26,854 nt of DNA from an uncultured Cytophagaceae bacterium (GCA_903960725.1 CAJCBY010000409.1:1-26854), one strand, 5' to 3'. Numbered from the stretch's first letter, positions 1 to 9,391 are shown. Translations and numbers: made by a program. The notes: generated by a model not told the origin, from the letters alone.

Positions 1-1
1 A

Positions 2-259
2 GAGGTAGTTGAGAAAGCAAAAGATATGGTGCGTGCCCAGTTTGGCGGTTATTTATCGTCTAACGAGCCAGGTATCGAAGAAATGATCGAGAAAATCGCG
101 ATGGGTTACTTGAGCGATAAGTCGAAGTCGGATAACTTCATGAACTTATACAACCAAGCTTTTGCGGACAAAGTTTCAGCTGCGATCGTGGCGAACGTTC
201 CTCACAAAGTGACAAAAATCGACGTAGACAAGTTTAAAGAAATCGCTGCGGCGCTTTAA
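2..259 (+). CDS. tig: Trigger factor, C-terminal fragment (5' end outside window)
   Basis: This is the last 85 codons of a gene that enters from the left edge; the frame is open from base 2 to the TAA at 257-259. The visible part is a helical, charged tail with a run resembling the C-terminal chaperone domain of Bacteroidota trigger factor (for example the segment around MVRAQFGGYL followed by MIEKIAMGYL). Trigger factor is a ribosome-associated prolyl isomerase and holdase that receives nascent chains in the cytoplasm. The position just before clpP and clpX supports the call, since tig-clpP-clpX is a common order in bacteria including this phylum. Only the tail is seen, so the isomerase and ribosome-binding parts cannot be checked. 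Confidence 0.78.
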   Translation, partial: EVVEKAKDMVRAQFGGYLSSNEPGIEEMIEKIAMGYLSDKSKSDNFMNLYNQAFADKVSAAIVANVPHKVTKIDVDKFKEIAAAL

Positions 260-286
260 TTTTAAAATTGTCCTGATATTTTTTGG

Positions 287-310
287 AAGCCCCGCACATT
301 GCGGGGTTTT
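287..310 (+). terminator. Rho-independent terminator after tig
   Basis: CCCCGC (290-295), a five-base loop and GCGGGG (301-306) form a GC stem that A-T and G-T pairs can extend outward from 287 to 309, ending in TTTT (307-310). It lies 28 bases past the trigger factor stop codon and should end that transcript before clpP. Confidence 0.85.
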
Positions 311-366
311 CTGTGAACAAAGGTTCTTATATTTGTGTTCTAGGTAGTATAAATTCTAAAAAAGTC

Positions 367-374
367 TAAATTTG
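367..374 (+). promoter_or_regulatory. Candidate -7 promoter element of clpP
   Basis: TAAATTTG matches the Bacteroidota -7 element TAnnTTTG and ends 20 bases before the clpP ATG, downstream of the tig terminator. A second match, TATATTTG, lies at 328-335. No well-spaced TTG (-33) is seen for either, so which one is used is not settled. Confidence 0.45.
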
Positions 375-394
375 ATTTTTAAACATTAAAATCT

Positions 395-1102
395 ATGTAT
401 CCAAAGGAGTTATCATCAGAAGAGTTTCGTAAGTACGCGGTTCACCACAGAGGTTTGAACGGTCTTGCGGTTGATCAATATATGAATAACATCGGCAGTC
501 GCCCGGTGCCCCAAATCGACGATATGACACAATACATTATTGAGGAACGCCCGATGCGTTTTGCTCAAATCGATGTATTCTCTCGTTTAATCATGGACCG
601 TATCATCTTTATGGGTGTTCCAGTAGATGATTATATGGCAAATATCATAGTCGCGCAATTGTTGTTTATGGAGTCTACGGATGCCAAAAAAGACATTGTA
701 ATGTACATCAATAGCCCAGGCGGATCTGTTTACGCTGGTTTAGGCATCTACGATACGATGAACTATATCCGTCCAGAAGTAGCAACGGTATGTACGTCGT
801 TAGCAGCCTCTATGGGAGCGGTTTTATTAGCCGGTGGTGCAGCCGGAAAGCGTTCCGCTTTAGAGCATGCACGTGTGATGATTCACCAACCGTCAGGTGG
901 TGCGCAAGGTCAATCACGTGATATCGAGATCACCGCACGTGAAATCGTGAAAATTCGCCAAGAATTATACGAAATTCTTGCTAAGCACTCGGGTAAATCA
1001 TTCGAAGACATCGAGCGTGATTCAGATCGCGATTATTGGATGAAGGCAGCTGAGGCGAAGGAATATGGTTTAATTGATGAGATTTTAACGAGAACTGTCT
1101 AG
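395..1102 (+). CDS. clpP: ATP-dependent Clp protease proteolytic subunit ClpP
   Basis: ClpP is the serine peptidase that forms the double-ring chamber of the ClpXP protease in the cytoplasm. The 235-residue product has the complete triad: Ser139 in SLAASMGA, His164 in MIHQPSGG and Asp213 in SDRDYWM. Their spacings (25 and 49 residues) match E. coli ClpP. About 35-40 residues precede the core; such an N-terminal stretch is usual in this phylum and may be a propeptide. The ATG at 395 has no Shine-Dalgarno sequence. The stop codon TAG shares its final G with the GTG start of clpX, so the two are transcribed together and probably translationally coupled. Confidence 0.97.
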   Translation: MYPKELSSEEFRKYAVHHRGLNGLAVDQYMNNIGSRPVPQIDDMTQYIIEERPMRFAQIDVFSRLIMDRIIFMGVPVDDYMANIIVAQLLFMESTDAKKDIVMYINSPGGSVYAGLGIYDTMNYIRPEVATVCTSLAASMGAVLLAGGAAGKRSALEHARVMIHQPSGGAQGQSRDIEITAREIVKIRQELYEILAKHSGKSFEDIERDSDRDYWMKAAEAKEYGLIDEILTRTV

Positions 1103-2346
1103 TGGCTAGTAAAAAAACGAGTTGTTCTTTCTGCGGTCGTCCTAAAAACGAAGTTGGTTTATTGCTTTCTGGTATTGATGGCCATATCTGTAACAACTGC
1201 TTGCAGCAAGGTTACGAAGTAGTCAAAGAGGAGATGGGCGTGGCGGCAGCAGCTAAATCAGGTACAAAGCATTCCTTCGAATTAGTAAAACCGAAGGACT
1301 TGAAAGAATATTTAGATGGATACATCATCGGTCAAGAAGAGGCGAAGAAGCATTTGTCTGTGGCGGTTTATAACCACTACAAACGTTTGATGCAGTCTCC
1401 TTCGAATGACGATGTGAAGATTGAAAAGTCCAATATATTGATGGTAGGGGAGACCGGTACGGGAAAAACGTATTTGGCTCGCACGCTAGCCCAAAAATTA
1501 CAAGTTCCTTTCTGTATCGCCGACGCGACCGTCATTACGGAGGCTGGTTATGTGGGAGAGGACGTAGAAACGATATTAACGCGTCTATTGCAAGCAGCAA
1601 ATTATGACGTGGAGAAAGCTGAATGCGGCATCGTTTTCATCGATGAAATTGATAAAATTGCACGTAAATCCGACAACCCGTCGATTACGCGTGATGTGTC
1701 TGGTGAAGGAGTACAGCAGGCTTTGTTGAAATTATTAGAAGGTTCGATTGTAAATGTTCCGCCACAAGGTGGTCGTAAGCATCCGGACCAAAAAATGATC
1801 GCCGTCAACACCGAGAACATCTTGTTCATCTGTGGTGGCGCATTCGATGGCATCGACCGCCACATAGCGAAACGGTTAAACTCCCGTCCGATCGGTTTCT
1901 CTGGAGATGATACCTTCCATGAATCGTTCGAGAAGGATCAAATCATGAAGTATGTAACGGCCCAAGATTTAAAATCATTCGGTCTAATCCCAGAATTACT
2001 AGGTCGTCTTCCCGTTGTTACCTACTTGAATCCATTGGATACGAAAGCTATGCTATCGATTTTAACGGAGCCTAAAAATGCGCTTGTGAAGCAATATGAG
2101 AAGCTTTTCGAGATGGAAGGGGTTTCGTTGACTTTTCAGCAGGATGCACTCGTGTACATGGTAGAACAAGCGATGCAGTTTAAATTAGGTGCGCGTGGTT
2201 TACGTTCAATCATGGAAGCTGTGATGATAGATGCCATGTATGAAATTCCGTCTCAAACGGGAATGAAGAAATTTGAGGTGGATTTAAATTATGCGAAGTC
2301 TAAGTTCGAACGAACGGTATTCCATCAAATGAAAGTGGTCGCTTAA
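1102..2346 (+). CDS. clpX: ATP-dependent Clp protease ATP-binding subunit ClpX
   Basis: ClpX is the AAA+ unfoldase that delivers tagged proteins to ClpP. It starts at a GTG that overlaps the clpP stop codon by one base. The 414-residue product has an N-terminal zinc-binding domain with Cys8, Cys11, Cys30 and Cys33. The AAA+ core has Walker A GETGTGKT (116-123), pore loop GYVG (149-152), Walker B FIDE (179-182), an RKH loop (GGRKHPDQ), the IGF loop that docks on ClpP (RPIGFSGDD) and sensor 2 (GARGLRS). Length and motif order are normal. The Walker A has Glu where most relatives have Pro (GPTGSGKT), which should not prevent nucleotide binding. Confidence 0.97.
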   Translation: MASKKTSCSFCGRPKNEVGLLLSGIDGHICNNCLQQGYEVVKEEMGVAAAAKSGTKHSFELVKPKDLKEYLDGYIIGQEEAKKHLSVAVYNHYKRLMQSPSNDDVKIEKSNILMVGETGTGKTYLARTLAQKLQVPFCIADATVITEAGYVGEDVETILTRLLQAANYDVEKAECGIVFIDEIDKIARKSDNPSITRDVSGEGVQQALLKLLEGSIVNVPPQGGRKHPDQKMIAVNTENILFICGGAFDGIDRHIAKRLNSRPIGFSGDDTFHESFEKDQIMKYVTAQDLKSFGLIPELLGRLPVVTYLNPLDTKAMLSILTEPKNALVKQYEKLFEMEGVSLTFQQDALVYMVEQAMQFKLGARGLRSIMEAVMIDAMYEIPSQTGMKKFEVDLNYAKSKFERTVFHQMKVVA

Positions 2347-2347
2347 T

Positions 2348-3040
2348 ATGCCAGCTACTCAGCTTGTATTTTTGCACGGTTTTGGGGAAGATGAACGGGT
2401 TTGGTCAGATTTTTTGCCTTTCCACTCCTGGTCATTTTCTACCATCTGTCCTAGCTACGTCGATTGGACTGATTGTGCCACGCTAGCGGATTATGCGCGT
2501 AAAATCATCGCTTTCTTGCCTCTTTTTGATAATTTCATTCTAGTGGGTCATTCGATGGGCGGATATATAGCCTTGGAAATAGCCTCTAAATTTCCAGAAA
2601 GAGTCCAGAAAGTCGTGATGCTACATTCCACTTTTGTGGCTGACACGCAGGAAAAGAAAATCAATCGAGATCGAACAGTAGAATTGCTTGCGAAAAAAGG
2701 AACCTCGTTTTTTATAGGTCCTTTTTTGCCTAATTTGTTTGCCTCTGCATCTCAAGAACTCATTTCCACATTAGCATCCAGGTACCGAGAGTTACCTGCT
2801 GCCGGATTAATTGCCGCCACCAAAGCGATGCGGAATCGTACCGATTTTACCTCCTTTATTCAAACGACTGATATTCCCGTCCTATTTATCTTAGGAGAAC
2901 AAGACGCCTTGATTTCTCCGGAGTCGATTACTCGGTTTGTAACGAAATCGGTTGTAATTTTGCCAAACGTAGGCCATCAAGGTACCTATGAAGCGCCTGA
3001 AGCGGTAGCCATGGCCATTAATCAATTTGTGCATGTCTGA
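2348..3040 (+). CDS. Alpha/beta hydrolase fold protein
   Basis: A 230-residue single-domain alpha/beta hydrolase without a signal peptide, so probably cytoplasmic. The oxyanion-hole motif is HGFG (10-13), the nucleophile elbow is GHSMGG with Ser69, and the acid and base are Asp186 (GEQDALIS) and His210 (NVGHQGTYE), so the triad is complete. The family covers esterases, lipases and C-C hydrolases, and nothing in the sequence fixes the substrate. The ATG is one base after the clpX stop, and the end overlaps cmk by 8 bases, so it belongs to the same transcript. Confidence 0.88.
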   Translation: MPATQLVFLHGFGEDERVWSDFLPFHSWSFSTICPSYVDWTDCATLADYARKIIAFLPLFDNFILVGHSMGGYIALEIASKFPERVQKVVMLHSTFVADTQEKKINRDRTVELLAKKGTSFFIGPFLPNLFASASQELISTLASRYRELPAAGLIAATKAMRNRTDFTSFIQTTDIPVLFILGEQDALISPESITRFVTKSVVILPNVGHQGTYEAPEAVAMAINQFVHV

Positions 3041-3719
3041 TATTATCATTGCCTTAGATGGCTTCTCTTCTTGTGGAAAAAGTACGACTGCGCGCCATGT
3101 GGCGTCCGCTCTGCATTATGCCTTTTTAGATACGGGTGCCATGTACCGAGCGGTAGCACTTTATTTCGATCGGCAACAAGTGAATTTAGCTAATTTGCAA
3201 GAGGTGAAAGACGCGTTAGCGCATGTAGAAATTACCTTTCAATTCAATCCAGCTAAACAGGCCTCTGATACCATTTTGAATGGGGAGAATGTGGAGACAG
3301 AGATTCGCAAAATGCATATTTCTGATTTAGTGAGTCAAGTGGCCGCTATCCCAGAAGTAAGACATGCGATGGTGGCTCAGCAACAAAGAATGGGGGAGAA
3401 GAAGGGAATTGTAATGGACGGCAGAGACATAGGAACGGTGGTTTTTCCTCAGGCAGAATTAAAGATATTTATGACGGCAGAGCCACATATTCGGGCTCAG
3501 AGACGCAAATTGGAGCTTTTGCAAAAGGGCGAAGATCTTCCTTTGGAAGAAATTGTCGAAAACTTGCGTAAGCGTGATGAGATTGATTCGAACCGAAGCG
3601 AAGGCCCCTTAAAGCGGGCATCGGATGCCATTGATTTGGATACATCTTATCGGACAATGGATGAGCAGGTAGAATTTGTTTTAGATCACGTTCGACGCGT
3701 GCAAGGTGAAAAACGCTAA
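3033..3719 (+). CDS. cmk: Cytidylate kinase (CMP/dCMP kinase)
   Basis: Cmk phosphorylates CMP and dCMP with ATP in pyrimidine nucleotide synthesis. The 228-residue product has the P-loop GFSSCGKST (10-18), the substrate-site motif DTGAMYRA, the characteristic MDGRDIGTVVFP and the lid region with KRDEIDSNR. An in-frame TTG six bases upstream could also start it, but the ATG at 3033 gives the expected N-terminus (MSDIIIALDG), so I chose it. It overlaps the hydrolase by 8 bases and the next gene by 14 bases. The P-loop is a variant (FSSCGKST rather than PSGAGKST) of a type I associate with this phylum. Confidence 0.95.
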   Translation: MSDIIIALDGFSSCGKSTTARHVASALHYAFLDTGAMYRAVALYFDRQQVNLANLQEVKDALAHVEITFQFNPAKQASDTILNGENVETEIRKMHISDLVSQVAAIPEVRHAMVAQQQRMGEKKGIVMDGRDIGTVVFPQAELKIFMTAEPHIRAQRRKLELLQKGEDLPLEEIVENLRKRDEIDSNRSEGPLKRASDAIDLDTSYRTMDEQVEFVLDHVRRVQGEKR

Positions 3720-4680
3720 TCCTTTTATCATTGTAGGCCAGGGTCTAGCTGGCACCATTCTAGCACACCATTTTTTGGAGGCAGGAATATCTTTTGAAAT
3801 CTGGGATTCGCCTCAGACCCATTTTAATTCATCTCAAGCTGCGGGTGGAATTTTCAATCCGGTTACGGGCCGAAAATTAGAACAAACCTGGCTCGCCGAT
3901 GAGTTATTTACTTATCTTTTTGAGTTTTATCCTAGATTGGAAAAGACCTTAGGGTCACGATTTTTCTTTCCCATGCCCCTTTTTCGCCCCTTTGCGAATG
4001 AAGAGATGAAGGATTGGCTAATTGCCCGAAAAGGCGATATTCACCATGATTATTTGCGCTGGGATTCGGATGGTGTTTGGGTGGAAAAGGCGGGATGGGT
4101 TGATGTGGCTACATTATTGCTAATGTCTCGTGCGTATTTTTCTTCTCTTGATTTGTTGAAAGAATCGGAGTACACGGGTAGTCAGGCTATCTTTTGTGAA
4201 GGATTCCATGGGCAACAAAATCCACTTTGGTCTTGTTTACCTTTCTTGCCAGCGAAAGGGGAGTTAATGGAAATAGCCTCGAATGAACCCTCAGAGGAGT
4301 TTATTTTGAATAAAAATGGTTTCTTGCTGCCATTGGGTTCTCATCAATTTAAAGTGGGTGCGACGTATGGTTGGCAAGAGTTTACGAACGAAACGACTCC
4401 GGAAGCTTTAGAAGAATTAACAAAAAAGTTAGCCTCGATGGGTTGCACAGAATTTGAGTTAGTAGTACAAAAGACGGGTATCAGACCTGCCACTCAGGAT
4501 CGACGACCCTTTGTAGGTTTTCATCCGCTTTTTGAGGCAGGAATATTTAATGGATTTGGCTCAAAAGGGGTTTCTTTGAGTCCTTATTTTGCCAAACAAT
4601 GGACAGATGAAATCCTTACCAACTCATCTGTTCACCCGGAGGCATCAATTCGTAGATTTTATCATTTATTTTCCGTTTAA
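3706..4680 (+). CDS. FAD-dependent oxidoreductase, D-amino-acid oxidase (DAO) type
   Basis: A 324-residue flavoprotein. The N-terminus carries the Rossmann dinucleotide-binding motif VGQGLAG (GxGxxG at 11-16), followed by an acidic residue ending the second strand (EIWD). A GGIFNPVTGRK segment, and near the C-terminus GIRPATQDRRPFVG and FNGFGSKGVSLSP, are typical of the DAO/MnmC-C-like fold. Substrate is not predictable; amine or amino-acid oxidation is the family theme. It starts at a GTG inside the end of cmk (14-base overlap), with no nearby ATG that would keep the Rossmann motif, so it is probably coupled to cmk translation. Confidence 0.8.
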   Translation: MKNANPFIIVGQGLAGTILAHHFLEAGISFEIWDSPQTHFNSSQAAGGIFNPVTGRKLEQTWLADELFTYLFEFYPRLEKTLGSRFFFPMPLFRPFANEEMKDWLIARKGDIHHDYLRWDSDGVWVEKAGWVDVATLLLMSRAYFSSLDLLKESEYTGSQAIFCEGFHGQQNPLWSCLPFLPAKGELMEIASNEPSEEFILNKNGFLLPLGSHQFKVGATYGWQEFTNETTPEALEELTKKLASMGCTEFELVVQKTGIRPATQDRRPFVGFHPLFEAGIFNGFGSKGVSLSPYFAKQWTDEILTNSSVHPEASIRRFYHLFSV

Positions 4681-4685
4681 ATCTG

Positions 4686-4693
4686 TAAATTTG
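4686..4693 (+). promoter_or_regulatory. Candidate -7 element before the propeller/barrel gene
   Basis: TAAATTTG matches TAnnTTTG in the gap after the FAD oxidoreductase. It ends 6 bases before an ATG at 4700 and 21 bases before the ATG at 4715. Transcription would begin very near 4700, which favours initiation at 4715. No matching TTG is seen upstream. Confidence 0.45.
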
Positions 4694-4714
4694 GTTTTAA
4701 TGTCTTTAGGCAAA

Positions 4715-7700
4715 ATGCGTATTTTAAAATCACTTTTTGTAGTCATTTTGATTTTGACTTTAGCTATTCAAGAGCTAAGAGCCCAAGGTTCGCATTGGGT
4801 GCCAGAAAATCACCGGATTCAATACCAAAAATTTGATTGGAAATTTGTCGCAAGCTCAAACTTTGAGGTGTATTACTTAGAAAAAAGTGAGCCTTTAGCT
4901 AGAACTACATTGTCCTATCTGGAAGCTGATTTTGTACGATTGACGGAGCTAATTTCCTATTCTCCAGTTCAAAAAATAAAGATTTTTATTTACCCTAATC
5001 ATGAGACTTGGTTACAAAGTAACGGGGGTATTTCCTTAGTGAATGTAAAAGAAATTGAAGAACAAAATCTTTCTAAATTTCACATAGAAATCCCATTCAA
5101 GGATAATTTAGCCACATTCAAGCAGGAATTGACCAAACAAGTGGCGCGTGTTTACTTGCAAGACTTATTGTACGGGGGTAGTGTCAGAGATATTTTACAG
5201 AACTCCTTGCTACTTTCGGTTTCCGATTGGTATATTTTAGGAATGGCTGCATATATCGCTTCAGGAGATACACCTGAAGTGAGGCGATTTACGTATCAAA
5301 TAATTAGTGAGAATAAAATCCGGAAATTACAATTAGCAAAAGACAAAGAGGCAGAATTGTTAGGTCAATCGATTTGGTCCTATATTTCTGCGACCTATGG
5401 TAAGCAAGCCATCGGGAACATCCTAAATTTGACTCGGATTATCCATAATGAACAATCCAGTATTTCTAGCACGATTCGAAAACCATTCTCTAAGTTTTTG
5501 AAAGAATGGTATGAGTATTATTTGAATGATGCGAAGCAGTTAGAAATAAATTCAAAGAAAGTATTCGCCCAGTCGGAATTTATACCGTCGCAAACCTCTC
5601 TAAATACCTATCGTCTCAGCCCGGATGGATTATACGAAGTGTGGGTTTCAGATGAATCTGGACGCTACAGCGTAAATTTACACCCGATAGCCTCTAAGAA
5701 AACTCAGGTGATTATGCAATCCGGGTTGAAGGATGTGAATCGGCTATCATCTGGCAAAGGTCCACTATTATCCTGGATTGGTTCGAATCAATTAGCAGTG
5801 CTGTTTTCTGATCAGGGTTTTAGCTGGTTGAAGATATTCCAAATCGATAAAAAGGGTGGGGTAAAAGGAGAGGATAAAAAGAAAATTGCGAACCTGTCCT
5901 ACCTGGACATGGAAATGAATAAGAATGGGACGAAGATGTTGGTACGGGTTTTGGAAAAAGGCCAAGTAGACGTCGGAATTTATGACCTAAAAAGAAACCG
6001 CTTAAATCCTGTCACGAAAGATGCTTTCGATGAATCTGAGGCACATTTAATGCCGGATAATCGGGTGTTATATTTGACTAATAGGTACATTGATTCACTT
6101 CCAGCGCCTGCTGCGCCCTTTACCTCAGTGATGGTTTGGAATCCTGATGAGCCTGAAAATCCTACCCGTCTTTTTACTACCTCAGGTAAAGTTTCGAATT
6201 TTCAATTTAGGTCTGATTCACTAGCCTATTTCTTGCATGCGCAGAGTCAAGGAAATAGACTTATTCGGTACTCTTTAGTTGATTCTAGTTTTCAGCAATT
6301 AGCGATTCGCACGGTAGCTTGGGATAATTTTGAGATTTCTCCTTCAGGGATTTCTAGTAAAGAGAACTCGATTTTGATAGAAAAAATTGAACGTTATCCT
6401 TGGGAAAGTTTGGATGAAATAGGAGGATCTGCGTGGATTCCGGGGATTGTTAATCCTGATGAGGAGAAAGCAGTTAGTCCCGTTCTAGCGGAAACGAACA
6501 CCGATTTGGCAAAAAAATCAAGGCGTGCTCGTCTAGATCGCCAGCAAAGTATTCGCTTAAAAAGAGAGCCTAGTAAGTTGATTGGCCCTTTAGACTATGA
6601 GAATTCACTCATTATGAATAGTTCAGAGGGACTCTTTAGTTCAGATCCTATCCGAGGAATTGGATATGCTTATGAGTTAAAGGCTAATGATTTATTAGAA
6701 AATCACCTCTTCAAAGCAGGAGGTTTCTTGACGGCAAATCTCCGCAATACGGATCTTTGGGGTGAATACAGTTATTTAGCGAACAAGCTTGATTGGAAGT
6801 TTCGGTATGACAGAAAAGTATTAGATCAGGATACGGAGTCTGATGCCCAAAAGATTCGCTTCAATCGCTTTGCCTTAAGTGCAACCTATCCTTTCAGCTT
6901 GTTAAGTAAAATTTCGGTGACAGGAATGTATTCCACGAACCGATTGTATAGTCAATATTCTTTAACAAATCAGGAAGACTATGCTGGTTACGCAGGCGCT
7001 CAAGTCAATTATGTGTTCGATAACACTGTTCCTGTATTTGAAAATATCAGGACTGGATTGCGATTCAGTTTCTTAGCTGAGGCGAATCAAAATATAATCA
7101 ATGAAGGAAATTTTGTTCGCTTAGGGATGGATGTCCGCTATTATAAGAAGCTTACGAATTCATTCTATTTTGCGTCTCGTTTTTCAGCCTCTCATCAACT
7201 GGGTTCTGCCACACAGGCTTCGATGTTAGGGGGTATGGACAATTGGTTCTTTAATCAAGTGGAGCCTCGTACTCAAAATACCCCCCTTGGTAGTTCAAAT
7301 TTAGCTACGAGGGATGTGTTTATGAGTCAATTTATTGCTCCATTGCGCGGATTTAACTTAAATAAATTGAGTGGAAACAGTCATCTGCTTTTAAATATGG
7401 AGTTACGAATGCCATTAAAATCCTTGATGTCGGTGGAATCCTCTTCTATATTGAGTTCTGTTCAATTAGTCGGCTTTACGGATGTGGGTTCTGCGTGGTC
7501 TGGTTCCAGCCCATTTGAAAAATCGAATGGATTTAATACAAATGTCTATGGAGGTAATAGGAATCCATTTCAAGCGACTGTCACAGATTACCGTAATCCT
7601 TTTTTAGTGGGCTACGGTTTTGGGGTGAGAGCAACTGTTTTAGGCTACTTTGTTAAATTAGATTATGCTTTTGGATTAGAAAACAAGGAATTGAAATCCC

Positions 7701-7735
7701 CTGTGACTTACCTTACTTTAGGATACGATTTTTAG
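4715..7735 (+). CDS. Exported protein: inactive peptidase-MA-like domain, TolB-like propeller, Omp85-like barrel
   Basis: A 1006-residue envelope protein starting with a signal peptide (MRILKSLFVVILILTLA... ending LRAQ). I chose the ATG at 4715; ATGs at 4700 and 4589 are in frame but add residues before the signal peptide. Residues about 45-200 resemble the gluzincin-type peptidase domain found in similar Bacteroidota proteins. However, the HExxH site reads QELTK (137-141) and the later WxxEGxAxY site reads WYILGMAAY, so zinc ligands are missing. Next come propeller-like repeats (RLSPDGLYEVWVSDESG; MEMNKNGTKMLVRVLE). From about residue 650 there is a beta barrel with an Omp85-like segment (PLRGFNLNKLSGNSHLLLNMELRMP) and a C-terminal Phe. 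Function is unknown; a surface or outer-membrane assembly role is inference. Confidence 0.75.
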   Translation: MRILKSLFVVILILTLAIQELRAQGSHWVPENHRIQYQKFDWKFVASSNFEVYYLEKSEPLARTTLSYLEADFVRLTELISYSPVQKIKIFIYPNHETWLQSNGGISLVNVKEIEEQNLSKFHIEIPFKDNLATFKQELTKQVARVYLQDLLYGGSVRDILQNSLLLSVSDWYILGMAAYIASGDTPEVRRFTYQIISENKIRKLQLAKDKEAELLGQSIWSYISATYGKQAIGNILNLTRIIHNEQSSISSTIRKPFSKFLKEWYEYYLNDAKQLEINSKKVFAQSEFIPSQTSLNTYRLSPDGLYEVWVSDESGRYSVNLHPIASKKTQVIMQSGLKDVNRLSSGKGPLLSWIGSNQLAVLFSDQGFSWLKIFQIDKKGGVKGEDKKKIANLSYLDMEMNKNGTKMLVRVLEKGQVDVGIYDLKRNRLNPVTKDAFDESEAHLMPDNRVLYLTNRYIDSLPAPAAPFTSVMVWNPDEPENPTRLFTTSGKVSNFQFRSDSLAYFLHAQSQGNRLIRYSLVDSSFQQLAIRTVAWDNFEISPSGISSKENSILIEKIERYPWESLDEIGGSAWIPGIVNPDEEKAVSPVLAETNTDLAKKSRRARLDRQQSIRLKREPSKLIGPLDYENSLIMNSSEGLFSSDPIRGIGYAYELKANDLLENHLFKAGGFLTANLRNTDLWGEYSYLANKLDWKFRYDRKVLDQDTESDAQKIRFNRFALSATYPFSLLSKISVTGMYSTNRLYSQYSLTNQEDYAGYAGAQVNYVFDNTVPVFENIRTGLRFSFLAEANQNIINEGNFVRLGMDVRYYKKLTNSFYFASRFSASHQLGSATQASMLGGMDNWFFNQVEPRTQNTPLGSSNLATRDVFMSQFIAPLRGFNLNKLSGNSHLLLNMELRMPLKSLMSVESSSILSSVQLVGFTDVGSAWSGSSPFEKSNGFNTNVYGGNRNPFQATVTDYRNPFLVGYGFGVRATVLGYFVKLDYAFGLENKELKSPVTYLTLGYDF

Positions 7736-9391
7736 ATGAAAAAAAGCCTTGTTTTCTTTTTACTACTACTGCCTGTAGCACTTTATTGCCAAAGTCTCAG
7801 CGTTTCAAACCTGCCCATCATCCGGATCAATACAAAAACCCGAGTCATTCAGGATGAGCCTAAAATTCCCGTATTGATGGAGGTGTTTGACAAAGGAAAT
7901 GGGCAATTAAATCAACTTTCGTCGAGCCCGACCATAACCACCGTTGCAGGGGTTGAGTTTCGAGGTTCAACTTCTCAAGCGGATTTTTATTTTCTCCCGG
8001 GCTATGTAAAAAAGCCTTATGGTATTGAGTTATGGACAGATTCAACGGGGGTGAATGCAAAGCGAATGTCGCTGATTCAAATGCCTGAGGAATCAGATTG
8101 GGTACTGAATGCCTCCTATAATGATCGTTCCTTTATGCGAGATTTTATGGCCCATCAAATAGCTGGCCGTTTAGGTTTGTTACATAGTGAGACTAAATTT
8201 GTGGAATTAGTTATCAATAATGAATACCGTGGCGTTTATATGCTAATGGAAAAAATTAAGCAAGGTAAAAACCGGGTGCCTATTTCTGATTTGTATCCTA
8301 CAGAAAATGCAGGGGATGATGTTACCGGTGGGTATTTATTGAAAATTGATAAGACGAGTGGTTCACCTTCTACCACTTGGAAAAGTAATTATACCTCAGG
8401 TATAAGCTCGACTCAAAAATGTGAATTCCAAATTGAATATCCGAAATTCGGAATCATCACGCAGCAACAGATAAATTACATTCGGAATTACATTAATAAC
8501 TGGGAGCAGAAATTAATGACAGAAGACATGAATGATCCGAAGGCTAGCTTTAGGGATTTTATGGACATGCCTTCTTTCGTTAATTACTTTATTTTGAATG
8601 AAGTGACTCGAAATGTGGACGGATATCGATTAAGTTCCTATTTGTATAAGGATAAGGAATCTCTAGGAGGGAAAATTAAGATGGGACCTGCCTGGGATTT
8701 CAATATTGCCTTTGGGAATGCAGATTATCTAAATGGCTGGAAGACAGATGGGTTTGTGTATAAGGCGATGGAAACGGATGCGGGTTCGAAAGATTACTGG
8801 CAGGTTCCATTTTGGTGGAATAAATTAATTCAAGATGCGAGTTTCCGGAAGGCTTTGGCATCGCGTTGGAAGGCTGTTAGGTCCAGCTTTTTAAATACAA
8901 ATACGCTCTATGCCTCTATCGATTCTGCACAAGTTGTTTTAAAGGATCCGTTAACGCGGAATTTCCAAAAATACCCGTTGATGGGTAAGAAGATTTGGCC
9001 TAATTATTACGTCGGTGCAACCTTATCGGACGAAGTGAATTGGTTAAAAAACTGGATGCAAGGACGTTTGACCTGGTTAGATGCCCAAATGGCCTTATTT
9101 GATAGCCCTATTTTAGGCAATGAACCTAAAGAGGCTTCAGCCACCATCTACCCGAATCCATCACGTGGATTATTTAATTGGAAATTTAACCTCGCTAAAC
9201 CTGCCGAGGTTTCCTACCAAATTATAGATGGCCAAGGCCGAATGTTACTTTCTTCTAAAGTCCTTAATTTTGGTTCAGGAGAGCAAATTCACTCGGTGGA
9301 CCTCACAAATTTATCCGCTGGAACTTACTTGTTTCAATGGAGTTCATCGGAAGGATCCGCTGAAAAAATCAGATTGCTTTTAACAAAATAA
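7736..9391 (+). CDS. Secreted CotH-family kinase-like protein with type IX secretion sorting domain
   Basis: A 551-residue secreted protein. It has a signal peptide (MKKSLVFFLLLLPVALYCQ), then a CotH-type atypical kinase domain with FRGSTSQ (75-81), SDWVLNASYNDRSFMRD (120-136), EKIKQGKNR (172-180), a GGYLLKIDK strand (198-206) and PAWDFN (318-323). The last 80 residues (from about 470, TIYPNPSRG) form a type A C-terminal domain that directs export by the type IX system and surface anchoring. CotH of Bacillus phosphorylates spore-coat proteins; targets of Bacteroidota members are unknown to me. The ATG follows the barrel gene's TAG without a gap, so the two are probably made together and may act at the same surface. 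Confidence 0.85.
   Translation: MKKSLVFFLLLLPVALYCQSLSVSNLPIIRINTKTRVIQDEPKIPVLMEVFDKGNGQLNQLSSSPTITTVAGVEFRGSTSQADFYFLPGYVKKPYGIELWTDSTGVNAKRMSLIQMPEESDWVLNASYNDRSFMRDFMAHQIAGRLGLLHSETKFVELVINNEYRGVYMLMEKIKQGKNRVPISDLYPTENAGDDVTGGYLLKIDKTSGSPSTTWKSNYTSGISSTQKCEFQIEYPKFGIITQQQINYIRNYINNWEQKLMTEDMNDPKASFRDFMDMPSFVNYFILNEVTRNVDGYRLSSYLYKDKESLGGKIKMGPAWDFNIAFGNADYLNGWKTDGFVYKAMETDAGSKDYWQVPFWWNKLIQDASFRKALASRWKAVRSSFLNTNTLYASIDSAQVVLKDPLTRNFQKYPLMGKKIWPNYYVGATLSDEVNWLKNWMQGRLTWLDAQMALFDSPILGNEPKEASATIYPNPSRGLFNWKFNLAKPAEVSYQIIDGQGRMLLSSKVLNFGSGEQIHSVDLTNLSAGTYLFQWSSSEGSAEKIRLLLTK

Noticed and set aside
1602..1865. Antisense open frames inside clpX, and similar ones inside dnaX, cotH-like, proA and the isomerase-like gene.
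   Set aside because: No family resemblance, and each lies opposite a gene with intact motifs; these are chance frames.
4589..4714. Longer N-terminus for the propeller/barrel protein from the ATG at 4589.
   Set aside because: It would overlap the FAD oxidoreductase by 92 bases and bury the signal peptide 42 residues inside the protein.
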